Source: Haematobia irritans
Lineage: Eukaryota; Arthropoda; Insecta; Diptera; Muscidae
Assembly (NCBI RefSeq): GCF_050003625.1
Contig: NC_134401.1
Location: forward strand, 98,744,852 to 98,808,851
DNA length: 64,000 nt
Reading direction: 5' to 3'
Within the stretch, counting starts at the first letter, position 1; each line of letters begins with the position of its first letter. This document shows positions 11,411 through 22,985 of the stretch, one piece after another. Made by a program: the position numbers and the translations under genes. The notes beneath the pieces were generated by a model. That model was not told the origin of the DNA, did not search any database, and was given only the letters and a program-made list of their open reading frames with translations.

Positions 11411-14008
11411 TCTTATGTACCCTCCACCATAGATTGCGTAGAAACTTCTACGCAATCAATGTTCTATAGAAATGAAATTTTTACAAAATTTTTTTAAATA
11501 AAATTTTGACAAAATTTTCTATAGAAATAAAATTTTGCCAAATTTTCTATAGAAATAAAATTTTGACAAAATTTTCTATATAAATAAAATTTTGACAAAA
11601 TTTTCTATAAAAATAAAATTTTGACAAAATTTTCTATAGAAATAAAATTTTGACAAAATTTTCCATAAAAATAAAATTTTTACAAAATTTTGTATAGAAA
11701 TAAAATTTTGACAAAATTTTCTTTAGAAAGAAAATTTTCTAAAGAAATAAAATATTCATAAAATTTTCTATAGAAATAAGATTTTGAAAAATTTTCTATA
11801 GAAGTAAAATTTTGAACAATTTTCTATAGAAATAATTTTCTATAGAAATAATTTTCTATAGAACTAATTTTCTATAGAAATAAAATTTTTGACAAAATTT
11901 TCTATAGAAATAAAATCTTGACAAAATAAAATGTTGTTAGATTATTTTTGGCGATATGTACCAATTTTTGTGTGATTGGGGATCGATTATATATAACTAT
12001 AGACCGATATGGACCAATTTTGGCATGGTTCAATTTCGCAATCAATTTTCGATAGAAATTAAATTTTCACAAAATCTTTTAAAAATAAAATTTTGACAAA
12101 ATTTTCTATAGATCTTATGTACCCTCCACCATAGATTGCGTAGAAACTTCTACGCAATCAATGTTCTATAGAAATGAAATTTTTACAAAATTTTTTTAAA
12201 TAAAATTTTGCCAAATTTTCTATAGAAATAAAATTTTGACAAAATTTTCTATATAAATAAAATTTTGACAAAATTTTCTATAAAAATAAAATTTTGACAA
12301 AATTTTCTATAGAAATACAATTTTGATAAAATTTTCTACAGAAATAAAATTTTGACAAAATTTTCTATAAAAATAAAATTTTGACAAAATTTTCTATAGA
12401 AATAAAATTTTGACAAAAATTTCTTTAGAAATAAAATTTTGATAAAATTTCCTAAAGAAATAAAATATTGATAAAATTTTCTATAGAAATAAAATTTTGA
12501 AAATTTTTCTATAGAAGTAAAATTTTGAACAATTTTCTACAGAAATAATTTTCTATAGAACTAATTTTCTATAGAAATAAAATTTTGACAAATCTTTCTA
12601 TAGAAATAAAATCTTGACAAAATAAAATGTTGTTAGATTATTTTTGGCGATATGTACCAATTTTTGTGTGATTGGAGATCGATTATATATAACTATAGAC
12701 CGATATGGACCAATTTTGGAATGGTTCAATTTCGCAATCAATTTTCGATAGAAATGAAATTTTCACAAAATTTTTTTAAAATAAAATTTTGACAAAATTT
12801 TCTATAGATCTTATGTACCCTCCACCATAGATTGCGTAGAAACTTCTACGCAATCAATGTTCTATAGAAATGAAATTTTTACAAATTTTTTTTAAAAAAA
12901 ATTTTGACAAAATTTTCTATAGAAATAAAATTTTGCCAAATTTTCTATAGAAATAAAATTGTGCCAAATTTTCTATAGAAATAAAATTTTGACAAAATTT
13001 TCTAAAGAAACAAAATTTTGCCAAATTTTCTATAGAAATACAATTTTGACAAAATTTTCTACAGAAATAAAATTTTGACAAAATTTTCTATAAAAATAAA
13101 ATTTTGACAAAATTTTCTATAGAAATAAAATTTTGACAAAAATTTCTTTAGAAATAAAATTTTGATAAAATTTTCTAAAGAAATAAAATATTGATAAAAT
13201 TTTCTATAGAAATAAAATTTTGCCAAATTTTTCTATAGAAGTAAAATTTTGAACAATTTTCTACAGAAATAATTTTCTATAGAACTAATTTTCTATAGAA
13301 ATAAAATTTTGACAAAACTTTCTATAGAAATAAAATCTTGACAGAATTTTGTATAGAATTAAAACGTTGACAACATTTTTTATAGAAATAAAATGTTATT
13401 AGATTATTTTTGGCGATATGTACCAATTTTTGTGTGATTGGGGATCGGTTATATACAACTATAGACCGATATGATACAATTTTGGCATGGTTCAATTTCG
13501 CAATCAATTTTCGATAGAAATGAAATTTTCACAAAATTTTTTTAAAATAAAATTTTGACAAAATTTTCTATAGAAATAACATTTTGCCAAATTTTCTATA
13601 GAAATTAAATTTTGACAAAATTTTCTATAGAAATAAAATTTTGACAAAATTTTCTATAGAAATAAAATTTTGACAAAATTTTCTCTAGAAATAAAATTTT
13701 GATAAAATTTTCTATAGTAATAAAATATTGATAAAATTTTCTATAGAAATAAAATTTTGAAAAATTTTCTATAGAAGTAAAATTTTGAAAAAATTTCTAT
13801 AGAAATAATTTTTTATAGAACTAATTCTCTATAGAAATAAAATTTTGACAAAATTTTGTATAGAATTAAAATTTTGTCAACATTTTTGTATAGAAATAAA
13901 ATGTTGTGAGATTATTTTTGGCGATATGTACCAATTTTTGTGTGATTGGGGATCGGTTATATATAACTATAGACCGATACGGACCAATTTTGGCATGGTT
14001 GTTAGCGG
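11411..14008. repeat. Higher-order repeat: ~700-bp units made of 29-bp repeats
   Basis: 'tcttatgtaccctccacc' starts units at 11411, 12113 and 12809 (spacings 702 and 696), and a fourth truncated unit runs into the LINE. Each unit holds about 20 copies of the 29-bp repeat, then a non-repeat segment ('ggcgatatgtaccaattttt', 'tatagaccgatatgg') taken from the C-element core. The hairpin 'gtagaaacttctac' recurs at each unit start. Confidence 0.85.
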
Positions 14009-16185
14009 ACATTAATACAAGAGGAGAGTCACTCCTAGAGTTTATTTTGCGTACTAATTTGGTAGTTTGCAATAAGGGAGATGCCCCAACCTTTGTTACT
14101 AAAAACAGGCAAAATGTTTTGGACGTCACCTTGGCCTCGCAAGAACTGAATGAAATGATATCTGATTGGCAGGTTTTAAGTGAACATAGCTTCTTAGGTC
14201 ATCGCTACATCAGTTTCAAATTTGATGTTCATACCACCAAGGCCATATTTCCGCCAAATGTTAGGAAAGCTGACTGGAATAGGTATAGGGAATCGTTCAA
14301 TATGATGATTCCGGAAATACCAGAGACAAATATGAGCACTGTGCAAGTTATCGAACACGCAGTGGAGAGGATTACTAAGGCCTTCAACATTTCACATGCC
14401 TAGAGGGAAGCTAAGGGTGAAAAATCGACCACCATGGTGGTCTACGGAGTTAGGTAATATGAGGAAATCGTTCAGGAAGCTCTTTAACAAAGCAAAGTCC
14501 ACCAGAGCTCCTGTGGATTGGGAAGCTTACAGGAAGAATCTGAGAGGATACAAGCGAGAACTGAGAAAGGTTCAGCATAACTCTTGGAATGATTACTGCA
14601 GCAGCATTGAGAATACGTCCGAGGCTTCCAGACTATGGAAGGTGCTAGCCTCCACGAACTCCGCTCCAGGTTTCATTAAAACATCGGAAGGCAATTGGAC
14701 AACGTCCAGTTAGGAGACGCTGGAGGTACTATTGGACACACATTTTCCCTGAAATCAGACGGTTGAACCATGTACTGGCGGTGCCACAGTGGCTCAGCGG
14801 TCGTTTCCTATCGAGGAAATTGTATCGAAATCTAGAATAAAATGGGCGTTAAATAGCTTTGGATCATTCAAATTCCCCGGACCGGATGGAATTACTCCGG
14901 CGGAGTTACAAGCGGTGGATGACAGAATTATCCCCTGGTTGTCGGCGATATATATAGGATGTATCAACTTAGCATATATTCCAGGAAAGTGGAGGGAAAC
15001 AAAAGTCGTTTTCATACCTAAGGCGGGAAAAGCCTCTCACTCGAGTGCGAAGGATTTCCGACCAATCAGCTTATCTTCATTCCTACTTAAGACTCTGGAG
15101 AGGATGATAGATATTTATCTTAGAACTAGCGTCGATTCAACTGCGACCGCATTACATGATCTAGTCAGCTTTATTGAAAGCTCACTATCTGTCAAAGAAT
15201 ACACAATCGTGGCGTTTCTAGACATCGAAGGGGCGTTCAATAACGTCCATCCGAGCTCGATATTAAATGGAATGACAACTCTGAATGTTGATCCAGGTAT
15301 ACTTAGGCTGTTAGATGAACTTCTAAGGAAGAGACACATTTCAGCCACACTAGGACAAGCAAACATACAAAGGTATGTGAACAGAGGCACTCCTCAAGGA
15401 GGAGTTCTATCACCTCTCCTTTGGAATGTTGCTAAAAACGACCTTCTGGTTTCCCTAGAAAAAGAAAGGATACAAGTGGTGGCATACGCAGATGATGTGG
15501 CGCTAGCAGTCAGGGGAAAATTCCCATCAACAGTTAGAGATATTATACAGAGAGCCCTCCGGATGACTGAGAAATGGGCGAGAGATAATGGTCTTGGGGT
15601 AAATCCTGCAAAGACAGAACTAGTCCTGTACTGCAAAGATCGCAAAACTCCCACGGTTAGGCCCATTTCCTTAGGGGGTATTGAAATTCCCTTTAGTGAG
15701 TGTGCAAAATACCTTGGCGTTATTTTGGACAGGAAGCTGAACTTTAAGCTTAATATTGAAGAAAGGGCGAGGAAAGCAACGGTAGCTTTGTACTCGTGTA
15801 AAAAGGCAATAGGGAAAAAGTGGGGACTAAAACCAAAAATTGTGCATTGAATATACACGGCAGTGGTTAGACCTATCCTGCTATATGGTGTTGTAGTCTG
15901 GTGGCCGGCACTTCACCAGCCAACAAGTTTAGACAAAGTTCAGCGTATGGCGTGCTTGTGTATCTCAGGTGCAATCAGCAAGGCAGGAACAAATTCCCTT
16001 AATGTCATACTACATCTATTACCTTCAGACATTTTGGCCAAACAGTCAGCTGCAACAACGGATGTGCGGTGTGGTCGGAAAAAAGTTACGGCCACAGTTC
16101 GGTCCTCAAAATAATGCCAGATGTGCCTAACGTAGTGGATTACACTTTGGCGAGACCACTTTTCGACAATAAGTTTGAGACTCTA
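14009..16185 (+). mobile_element. LOA/Bilbo-like LINE, left duplicate, cut at the duplication junction
   Basis: It begins inside the endonuclease domain right after AGCGG (14004-14008), so it is 5'-truncated as is usual for LINEs. Identical in sequence to 18230-20406, it stops at the duplication breakpoint within the RT-RNase H linker, so it has no RNase H or 3' end of its own. It did not arise by retrotransposition but by copying of the neighbouring insertion. Confidence 0.85.
14009..16185 (+). pseudogene. LINE ORF2 fragment (endonuclease C-term + reverse transcriptase), broken
   Basis: Endonuclease C-terminal part at 14009-14401 (motifs TFVTKNRQNVLDVTL and SFLGHRYISF; the usual SDH triplet is not kept). 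A frame change at 14396 leads to a linker with 'PPWWSTEL', then stops at 14711 and about 14750. The RT at 14789-15850 shows FPGPDGITP, FRPISLSS, FLDIEGAFN, GTPQGGVLSPLLW and YADD (15484-15495). A TGA at 15848-15850 sits in frame before 'IYTAVVRPILLYG', followed by another frameshift near 16070. At least two stops and two frameshifts make it non-functional. The frames and lesions are the same as in the right copy. Confidence 0.85.
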
Positions 16186-16196
16186 CTTATTGTCGA
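16163..16196. other. Duplication junction with 9-nt inverted templated filler
   Basis: Between the end of the left copy (16185) and the start of the right copy (16195) lie 9 bases, 'cttattgtc', absent from both parent edges. With their flanks they form 'acttattgtcga' (16185-16196), the exact reverse complement of 'tcgacaataagt' at 16163-16174, ten bases upstream. This is the footprint of snap-back templated synthesis at a broken end. Confidence 0.85.
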
Positions 16197-19100
16197 TTGG
16201 GGATCGATTATATATAACTATAGACCGATATGGACCAATTTTGGCATGGTTCAATTTCGCAATCAATTTTCGATAGAAATTAAATTTTCACAAAATCTTT
16301 TAAAAATAAAATTTTGACAAAATTTTCTATAGATCTTATGTACCCTCCACCATAGATTGCGTAGAAACTTCTACGCAATCAATGTTCTATAGAAATGAAA
16401 TTTTTACAAAATTTTTTTAAATAAAATTTTGCCAAATTTTCTATAGAAATAAAATTTTGACAAAATTTTCTATATAAATAAAATTTTGACAAAATTTTCT
16501 ATAAAAATAAAATTTTGACAAAATTTTCTATAGAAATACAATTTTGATAAAATTTTCTACAGAAATAAAATTTTGACAAAATTTTCTATAAAAATAAAAT
16601 TTTGACAAAATTTTCTATAGAAATAAAATTTTGACAAAAATTTCTTTAGAAATAAAATTTTGATAAAATTTCCTAAAGAAATAAAATATTGATAAAATTT
16701 TCTATAGAAATAAAATTTTGAAAATTTTTCTATAGAAGTAAAATTTTGAACAATTTTCTACAGAAATAATTTTCTATAGAACTAATTTTCTATAGAAATA
16801 AAATTTTGACAAATCTTTCTATAGAAATAAAATCTTGACAAAATAAAATGTTGTTAGATTATTTTTGGCGATATGTACCAATTTTTGTGTGATTGGAGAT
16901 CGATTATATATAACTATAGACCGATATGGACCAATTTTGGAATGGTTCAATTTCGCAATCAATTTTCGATAGAAATGAAATTTTCACAAAATTTTTTTAA
17001 AATAAAATTTTGACAAAATTTTCTATAGATCTTATGTACCCTCCACCATAGATTGCGTAGAAACTTCTACGCAATCAATGTTCTATAGAAATGAAATTTT
17101 TACAAATTTTTTTTAAAAAAAATTTTGACAAAATTTTCTATAGAAATAAAATTTTGCCAAATTTTCTATAGAAATAAAATTGTGCCAAATTTTCTATAGA
17201 AATAAAATTTTGACAAAATTTTCTAAAGAAACAAAATTTTGCCAAATTTTCTATAGAAATACAATTTTGACAAAATTTTCTACAGAAATAAAATTTTGAC
17301 AAAATTTTCTATAAAAATAAAATTTTGACAAAATTTTCTATAGAAATAAAATTTTGACAAAAATTTCTTTAGAAATAAAATTTTGATAAAATTTTCTAAA
17401 GAAATAAAATATTGATAAAATTTTCTATAGAAATAAAATTTTGCCAAATTTTTCTATAGAAGTAAAATTTTGAACAATTTTCTACAGAAATAATTTTCTA
17501 TAGAACTAATTTTCTATAGAAATAAAATTTTGACAAAACTTTCTATAGAAATAAAATCTTGACAGAATTTTGTATAGAATTAAAACGTTGACAACATTTT
17601 TTATAGAAATAAAATGTTATTAGATTATTTTTGGCGATATGTACCAATTTTTGTGTGATTGGGGATCGGTTATATACAACTATAGACCGATATGATACAA
17701 TTTTGGCATGGTTCAATTTCGCAATCAATTTTCGATAGAAATGAAATTTTCACAAAATTTTTTTAAAATAAAATTTTGACAAAATTTTCTATAGAAATAA
17801 CATTTTGCCAAATTTTCTATAGAAATTAAATTTTGACAAAATTTTCTATAGAAATAAAATTTTGACAAAATTTTCTATAGAAATAAAATTTTGACAAAAT
17901 TTTCTCTAGAAATAAAATTTTGATAAAATTTTCTATAGTAATAAAATATTGATAAAATTTTCTATAGAAATAAAATTTTGAAAAATTTTCTATAGAAGTA
18001 AAATTTTGAAAAAATTTCTATAGAAATAATTTTTTATAGAACTAATTCTCTATAGAAATAAAATTTTGACAAAATTTTGTATAGAATTAAAATTTTGTCA
18101 ACATTTTTGTATAGAAATAAAATGTTGTGAGATTATTTTTGGCGATATGTACCAATTTTTGTGTGATTGGGGATCGGTTATATATAACTATAGACCGATA
18201 CGGACCAATTTTGGCATGGTTGTTAGCGGACATTAATACAAGAGGAGAGTCACTCCTAGAGTTTATTTTGCGTACTAATTTGGTAGTTTGCAATAAGGGA
18301 GATGCCCCAACCTTTGTTACTAAAAACAGGCAAAATGTTTTGGACGTCACCTTGGCCTCGCAAGAACTGAATGAAATGATATCTGATTGGCAGGTTTTAA
18401 GTGAACATAGCTTCTTAGGTCATCGCTACATCAGTTTCAAATTTGATGTTCATACCACCAAGGCCATATTTCCGCCAAATGTTAGGAAAGCTGACTGGAA
18501 TAGGTATAGGGAATCGTTCAATATGATGATTCCGGAAATACCAGAGACAAATATGAGCACTGTGCAAGTTATCGAACACGCAGTGGAGAGGATTACTAAG
18601 GCCTTCAACATTTCACATGCCTAGAGGGAAGCTAAGGGTGAAAAATCGACCACCATGGTGGTCTACGGAGTTAGGTAATATGAGGAAATCGTTCAGGAAG
18701 CTCTTTAACAAAGCAAAGTCCACCAGAGCTCCTGTGGATTGGGAAGCTTACAGGAAGAATCTGAGAGGATACAAGCGAGAACTGAGAAAGGTTCAGCATA
18801 ACTCTTGGAATGATTACTGCAGCAGCATTGAGAATACGTCCGAGGCTTCCAGACTATGGAAGGTGCTAGCCTCCACGAACTCCGCTCCAGGTTTCATTAA
18901 AACATCGGAAGGCAATTGGACAACGTCCAGTTAGGAGACGCTGGAGGTACTATTGGACACACATTTTCCCTGAAATCAGACGGTTGAACCATGTACTGGC
19001 GGTGCCACAGTGGCTCAGCGGTCGTTTCCTATCGAGGAAATTGTATCGAAATCTAGAATAAAATGGGCGTTAAATAGCTTTGGATCATTCAAATTCCCCG

Positions 19101-20406
19101 GACCGGATGGAATTACTCCGGCGGAGTTACAAGCGGTGGATGACAGAATTATCCCCTGGTTGTCGGCGATATATATAGGATGTATCAACTTAGCATATAT
19201 TCCAGGAAAGTGGAGGGAAACAAAAGTCGTTTTCATACCTAAGGCGGGAAAAGCCTCTCACTCGAGTGCGAAGGATTTCCGACCAATCAGCTTATCTTCA
19301 TTCCTACTTAAGACTCTGGAGAGGATGATAGATATTTATCTTAGAACTAGCGTCGATTCAACTGCGACCGCATTACATGATCTAGTCAGCTTTATTGAAA
19401 GCTCACTATCTGTCAAAGAATACACAATCGTGGCGTTTCTAGACATCGAAGGGGCGTTCAATAACGTCCATCCGAGCTCGATATTAAATGGAATGACAAC
19501 TCTGAATGTTGATCCAGGTATACTTAGGCTGTTAGATGAACTTCTAAGGAAGAGACACATTTCAGCCACACTAGGACAAGCAAACATACAAAGGTATGTG
19601 AACAGAGGCACTCCTCAAGGAGGAGTTCTATCACCTCTCCTTTGGAATGTTGCTAAAAACGACCTTCTGGTTTCCCTAGAAAAAGAAAGGATACAAGTGG
19701 TGGCATACGCAGATGATGTGGCGCTAGCAGTCAGGGGAAAATTCCCATCAACAGTTAGAGATATTATACAGAGAGCCCTCCGGATGACTGAGAAATGGGC
19801 GAGAGATAATGGTCTTGGGGTAAATCCTGCAAAGACAGAACTAGTCCTGTACTGCAAAGATCGCAAAACTCCCACGGTTAGGCCCATTTCCTTAGGGGGT
19901 ATTGAAATTCCCTTTAGTGAGTGTGCAAAATACCTTGGCGTTATTTTGGACAGGAAGCTGAACTTTAAGCTTAATATTGAAGAAAGGGCGAGGAAAGCAA
20001 CGGTAGCTTTGTACTCGTGTAAAAAGGCAATAGGGAAAAAGTGGGGACTAAAACCAAAAATTGTGCATTGAATATACACGGCAGTGGTTAGACCTATCCT
20101 GCTATATGGTGTTGTAGTCTGGTGGCCGGCACTTCACCAGCCAACAAGTTTAGACAAAGTTCAGCGTATGGCGTGCTTGTGTATCTCAGGTGCAATCAGC
20201 AAGGCAGGAACAAATTCCCTTAATGTCATACTACATCTATTACCTTCAGACATTTTGGCCAAACAGTCAGCTGCAACAACGGATGTGCGGTGTGGTCGGA
20301 AAAAAGTTACGGCCACAGTTCGGTCCTCAAAATAATGCCAGATGTGCCTAACGTAGTGGATTACACTTTGGCGAGACCACTTTTCGACAATAAGTTTGAG
20401 ACTCTA
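16195..20406. repeat. Tandem duplication, right copy (4,212 bp)
   Basis: Second copy of 11974-16185. At its right edge it continues into native LINE sequence ('attcccaacagtgagg'), so this copy keeps the original 3' flank and the left copy the original 5' flank. It contains two complete and one partial ~700-bp unit and the LINE from 18230. Confidence 0.85.
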
Positions 20407-21296
20407 ATTCCCAACAGTGAGGCGTGGTGTACACGGACCCCGGGGAATAAAAGATATATAGATTTCTACACTGATGGCTCCAAATTGGATGGCCAAGTGG
20501 GTTTCGGAGTATATTCTAAAGATCAGGAACTTCGAATAGCGAAAAGATTACCTGACAGAGAAGAGAAGTGGTGAATTGGCTGAGAAGTAATGCTCCAAGC
20601 AATATTGGCATTAATATATACTCAGACAGTCAACCTTCAATAAAATCCTTGGACTATGTGTTCCTCAACTCGAAAACGGCCATCGACTGCCGCAAATCTC
20701 TCAATGAGATGGCTGAGCAGCACAATATTCATCTAATATGGGTGCCTGGCCATAGGAACATACCGGGGAACATCGAAGCAGATGAGCTAGCAAGGCTAGG
20801 AACTACCTTACATATTCCAGGTGAACTAGAATCTGTTGGTATGCCTCTGGCCACCTGCAAGCTCTTACTGCGTGAGAAGGCTGTTATGATGGTCAATATT
20901 CGATGGGAGAATTGCAAGGGTTATAACGACACCAAGCAAATATGGCCCCATTTAAACTTAAACCGCACACTAGATATGCTAGTGATCTCGAGACGCCAGA
21001 TATCACTCCTGATATCTGCCATAACGGGTCGCTGCCTGATAGGCGATTTTGCAAAAACTATTGGTGCGAAGTATAATGACTATTGTTTGAGCTGTCATGA
21101 TGCGGAGGAAAATGAATCAATAAAACACCTCTTGTGTGAGTGTCCTGCATTTTGTGTAAGGCGTAAGCAAATTTTAAGGGTATATAGCTTCAGATTACTG
21201 GCGGACCTGGAATGTTTTTGGAACAATCTGGTTGGTTCAACAGAAGAAAATAATCGAGAAGGTTCAGCGGTTAAAACTAGAAGTGCCCATATGTAA
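18230..21296 (+). pseudogene. LINE ORF2: endonuclease fragment, reverse transcriptase, RNase H (broken)
   Basis: Endonuclease remnant 18230-18622. RT 19010-20071 with GTPQGGVLSPLLW and YADD (19705-19716). Thumb/linker 20084-20335. RNase H is in two frames: 'FYTDGSKLDGQ' near 20463 carries the first Asp; 'NIYSDSQPS' near 20610 and 'GNIEADELARLG' near 20768 carry later Asps. The stretch that should hold the catalytic Glu is lost at a deletion/frameshift around 20560-20570. The C-terminal part has a 'CLSCHDAEENESIKHLLCEC' Cys/His motif near 21084-21145. Breaks: frame change at 18617, stops near 18932, 18971 and 20069, frameshifts near 20290 and 20565. It cannot make a working protein now. Confidence 0.85.
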
Positions 21297-21312
21297 TAGG
21301 TAATTTTAGTTA

Positions 21313-21390
21313 ATGTGGTATCACAATGGACTGAATAGTCTAAGTGAGCCTGCATTTTAATCGGGCTGCCACTTTAACCTACCCTAACCT
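21313..21390 (+). repeat. LINE 3' tail shared with the SINE at 62951-63025
   Basis: 'aatgtggtatcacaatgg' through 'gtctaagtgagcctg' matches the SINE at 62951-62990 with one mismatch in about 40 bases. Both continue with 'cgggctgccac' and a (CCTAA)-like end. A third diverged instance lies on the minus strand at 38152-38242. The tail is the expected recognition region for target-primed reverse transcription. Confidence 0.9.
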
Positions 21391-21395
21391 AGCGG

Positions 21396-21940
21396 TCATA
21401 TACTAGCGGAATGTACCAAATTCCAACCGGATCGGGTGAATTTTTCTCCTCTAAGAAGTTCCGGAGGTCAAATTTGTGGATCGATTTATATGGGAACCCC
21501 ATAATGGGGGTTACATATAATTATGAACCGATGTGGACCAATTTTTGCATGGTTGTTAGATACCATATACTAAAACCACATACCAAATTTCAACGGGATT
21601 GGATGAAATTTGTTTTTCTAAAAGGCTCCGCAAGCCAAATCTGGGTGTCGGTTTATATGGGGGCTGTACGTAAAAGTGGTCCAATATGGCAAATTTGCGA
21701 TATCATCCGACCTACATCAATAACAACTACTTATGTCAACTTTCAAGTCGATAGCTTGTTTCGTTCGGAAGTTAGCGTGATTTCAACAGACGGACGGACG
21801 GACATGCTTAGATCGACTCAGAATTTCACCACGACCCAGAATATATATATGTTAATTTATAGGGTCTTGGAACGATATTTCGATGTGTTACAAACGAAAT
21901 GACAAAGTTAATATACCCCCATCCTATGGTGGAGGGTATA
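21396..21940 (-). other. Unique 5' portion of DINE-1-like element C0
   Basis: After the LINE the C-family core resumes: 'tcatatactagcgga', degenerate 'gatcggtttatatggggg' phrases, then 'cagacggacggacggacatg', 'cgatgtgttacaaacg' and the terminal hairpin ending 'gggtata'. It aligns with 24600-25137 (C1) and inversely with 27844-28330 (C2). ORFs here are chance. Confidence 0.7.
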
Positions 21941-22552
21941 AATACCTAAAAACCCAAAATGTAGGAAATAACATCCTAACATGGTAAATCTAGTGTTAAA
22001 ATATTAAAAATAAATTATATAGTCTACAGATGATTTCAGAGTAACCATAGAAATAATTGCATCTTATTTCCCTTTTAATGTCCCCCAATGTCAATCTTTC
22101 GTCTTTCTCCTTACAGCTCGATTAGTCGATTTTAACCAACATCGTTTTGAGTCTGGTTTCAAAAATAACAAAAGTCGATTTGTCGAAATTGAAGATTATA
22201 TAAAATATCAATGCCCTGTGTAGCATATTAATGTTGAAAATTCCTCATTAGTATGATGAAAGGAACACAGCAAAAAATAAAAAAAATCTTTTGATTAACT
22301 CCTTTTGCTTTATATATTCTCTCCTTCTTTTATTGAGGCGTTGAATGCATTTCATTTCATTTCAATTGGAGAAAGCATTAATTTATTTTATAATATTTAA
22401 TCACGTTACCTTATTAAAAATATCGTTTGAGTTGTTTTTTGGTAGCCCAAATAAAGAAAATGAAGTGGAAACTAGAAACGAACCATTCCAATTATATTCA
22501 ATGAGTTTTTTGTTGGTATCCATCAAAGGATATGCGAATTAGAAAACATTTG
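21941..22552. other. AT-rich non-coding, nothing recognised
   Basis: No ORF with recognisable content, no TIR and no match to the families in the window. Possibly host intergenic sequence. Confidence 0.45.
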
Positions 22553-22985
22553 TACACGGATGAAAAAGACTGTTTTTCATATGTTTGGCTATAAACATTA
22601 TATGTTTGGAACACAAATTTTTAAACACAATATTTTTGAGTGCAAGCATATAATGTTCATAAACTAGCATAACATGTTTGGGACATATATGTTAATATGT
22701 TAGAACATATTATGTTTGGGACATAAAATGTTTGTAAATATAATATGCTTGGATGCAAACATATATTAATTTAGAAATAGCCTATAAACATATATGTGTT
22801 TAGTAGCTTGGAGCGCTATTTAACAGGGAGCGATATTGAATTAAGTTGGTGGTTGTTGCTTGTTATTACAAAATTAACATTTTATTTTTCCTTGGGCAAT
22901 TGATCAGCTACTTCTTTGATCCTTACAAACTGTGTGGTCCGCTGTTCGAATCCCCGTCCGGCAAAAAGTAAAATTAAAATAAAAA

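Larger units (their letters stand above)
11974..16185. repeat. Tandem duplication, left copy (4,212 bp)
   Basis: It matches 16195-20406 at a constant offset of 4,221 bp with no difference found by eye, through both the AT-rich arrays and the LINE. The left homology edge is 11974 ('gattgggg'; the preceding base differs at the junction) and the right edge is 16185 (next base C here, A at 20407). Near-identity means a very recent event or an assembly artefact. Confidence 0.85.
18230..21390 (+). mobile_element. LOA/Bilbo-like LINE, 5'-truncated but 3'-complete copy
   Basis: 3,161 bp flanked by the short direct repeat AGCGG (18225-18229, 21391-21395), inserted in a C element at the phrase 'ggttgttagcgg'. 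It has part of the endonuclease, then RT, RNase H, a Cys/His C-terminal segment and a 3' tail ending 'taacctaccctaacct' in place of poly(A). Clade placement rests on the domain order endonuclease-RT-RNase H and on motif style, so I-superfamily is firmer than LOA/Bilbo. Confidence 0.85.
11411..21940 (-). mobile_element. DINE-1-like element, family C, expanded copy C0
   Basis: The left edge is the C-family motif 'cttatgtaccctccacca' plus 'attgcgtagaaacttctac'. The right edge is the 5' hairpin 'tatacccccatcctatgg' / 'tggtggagggtata' at 21912-21940, preceded by 'cagacggacggacggacatg' as in copies C1 and C2. The stem-loop end seen in other copies is missing at the left. The ~10 kb between is 29-bp arrays, ~700-bp higher-order repeats, a LINE insertion and a 4.2-kb tandem duplication. 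An intact C is about 1.0-1.2 kb. Confidence 0.6.

Noticed and set aside
15394..15858. 154-codon minus-strand frame
   Set aside because: Antisense shadow of the LINE reverse transcriptase, present again at 19615-20079 only because of the duplication.
14009..20406. Two independent LINE insertions
   Set aside because: Identity extends through the flanking arrays at a constant 4,221-bp offset and only one 3' end exists, so the second is a copy made by DNA duplication.
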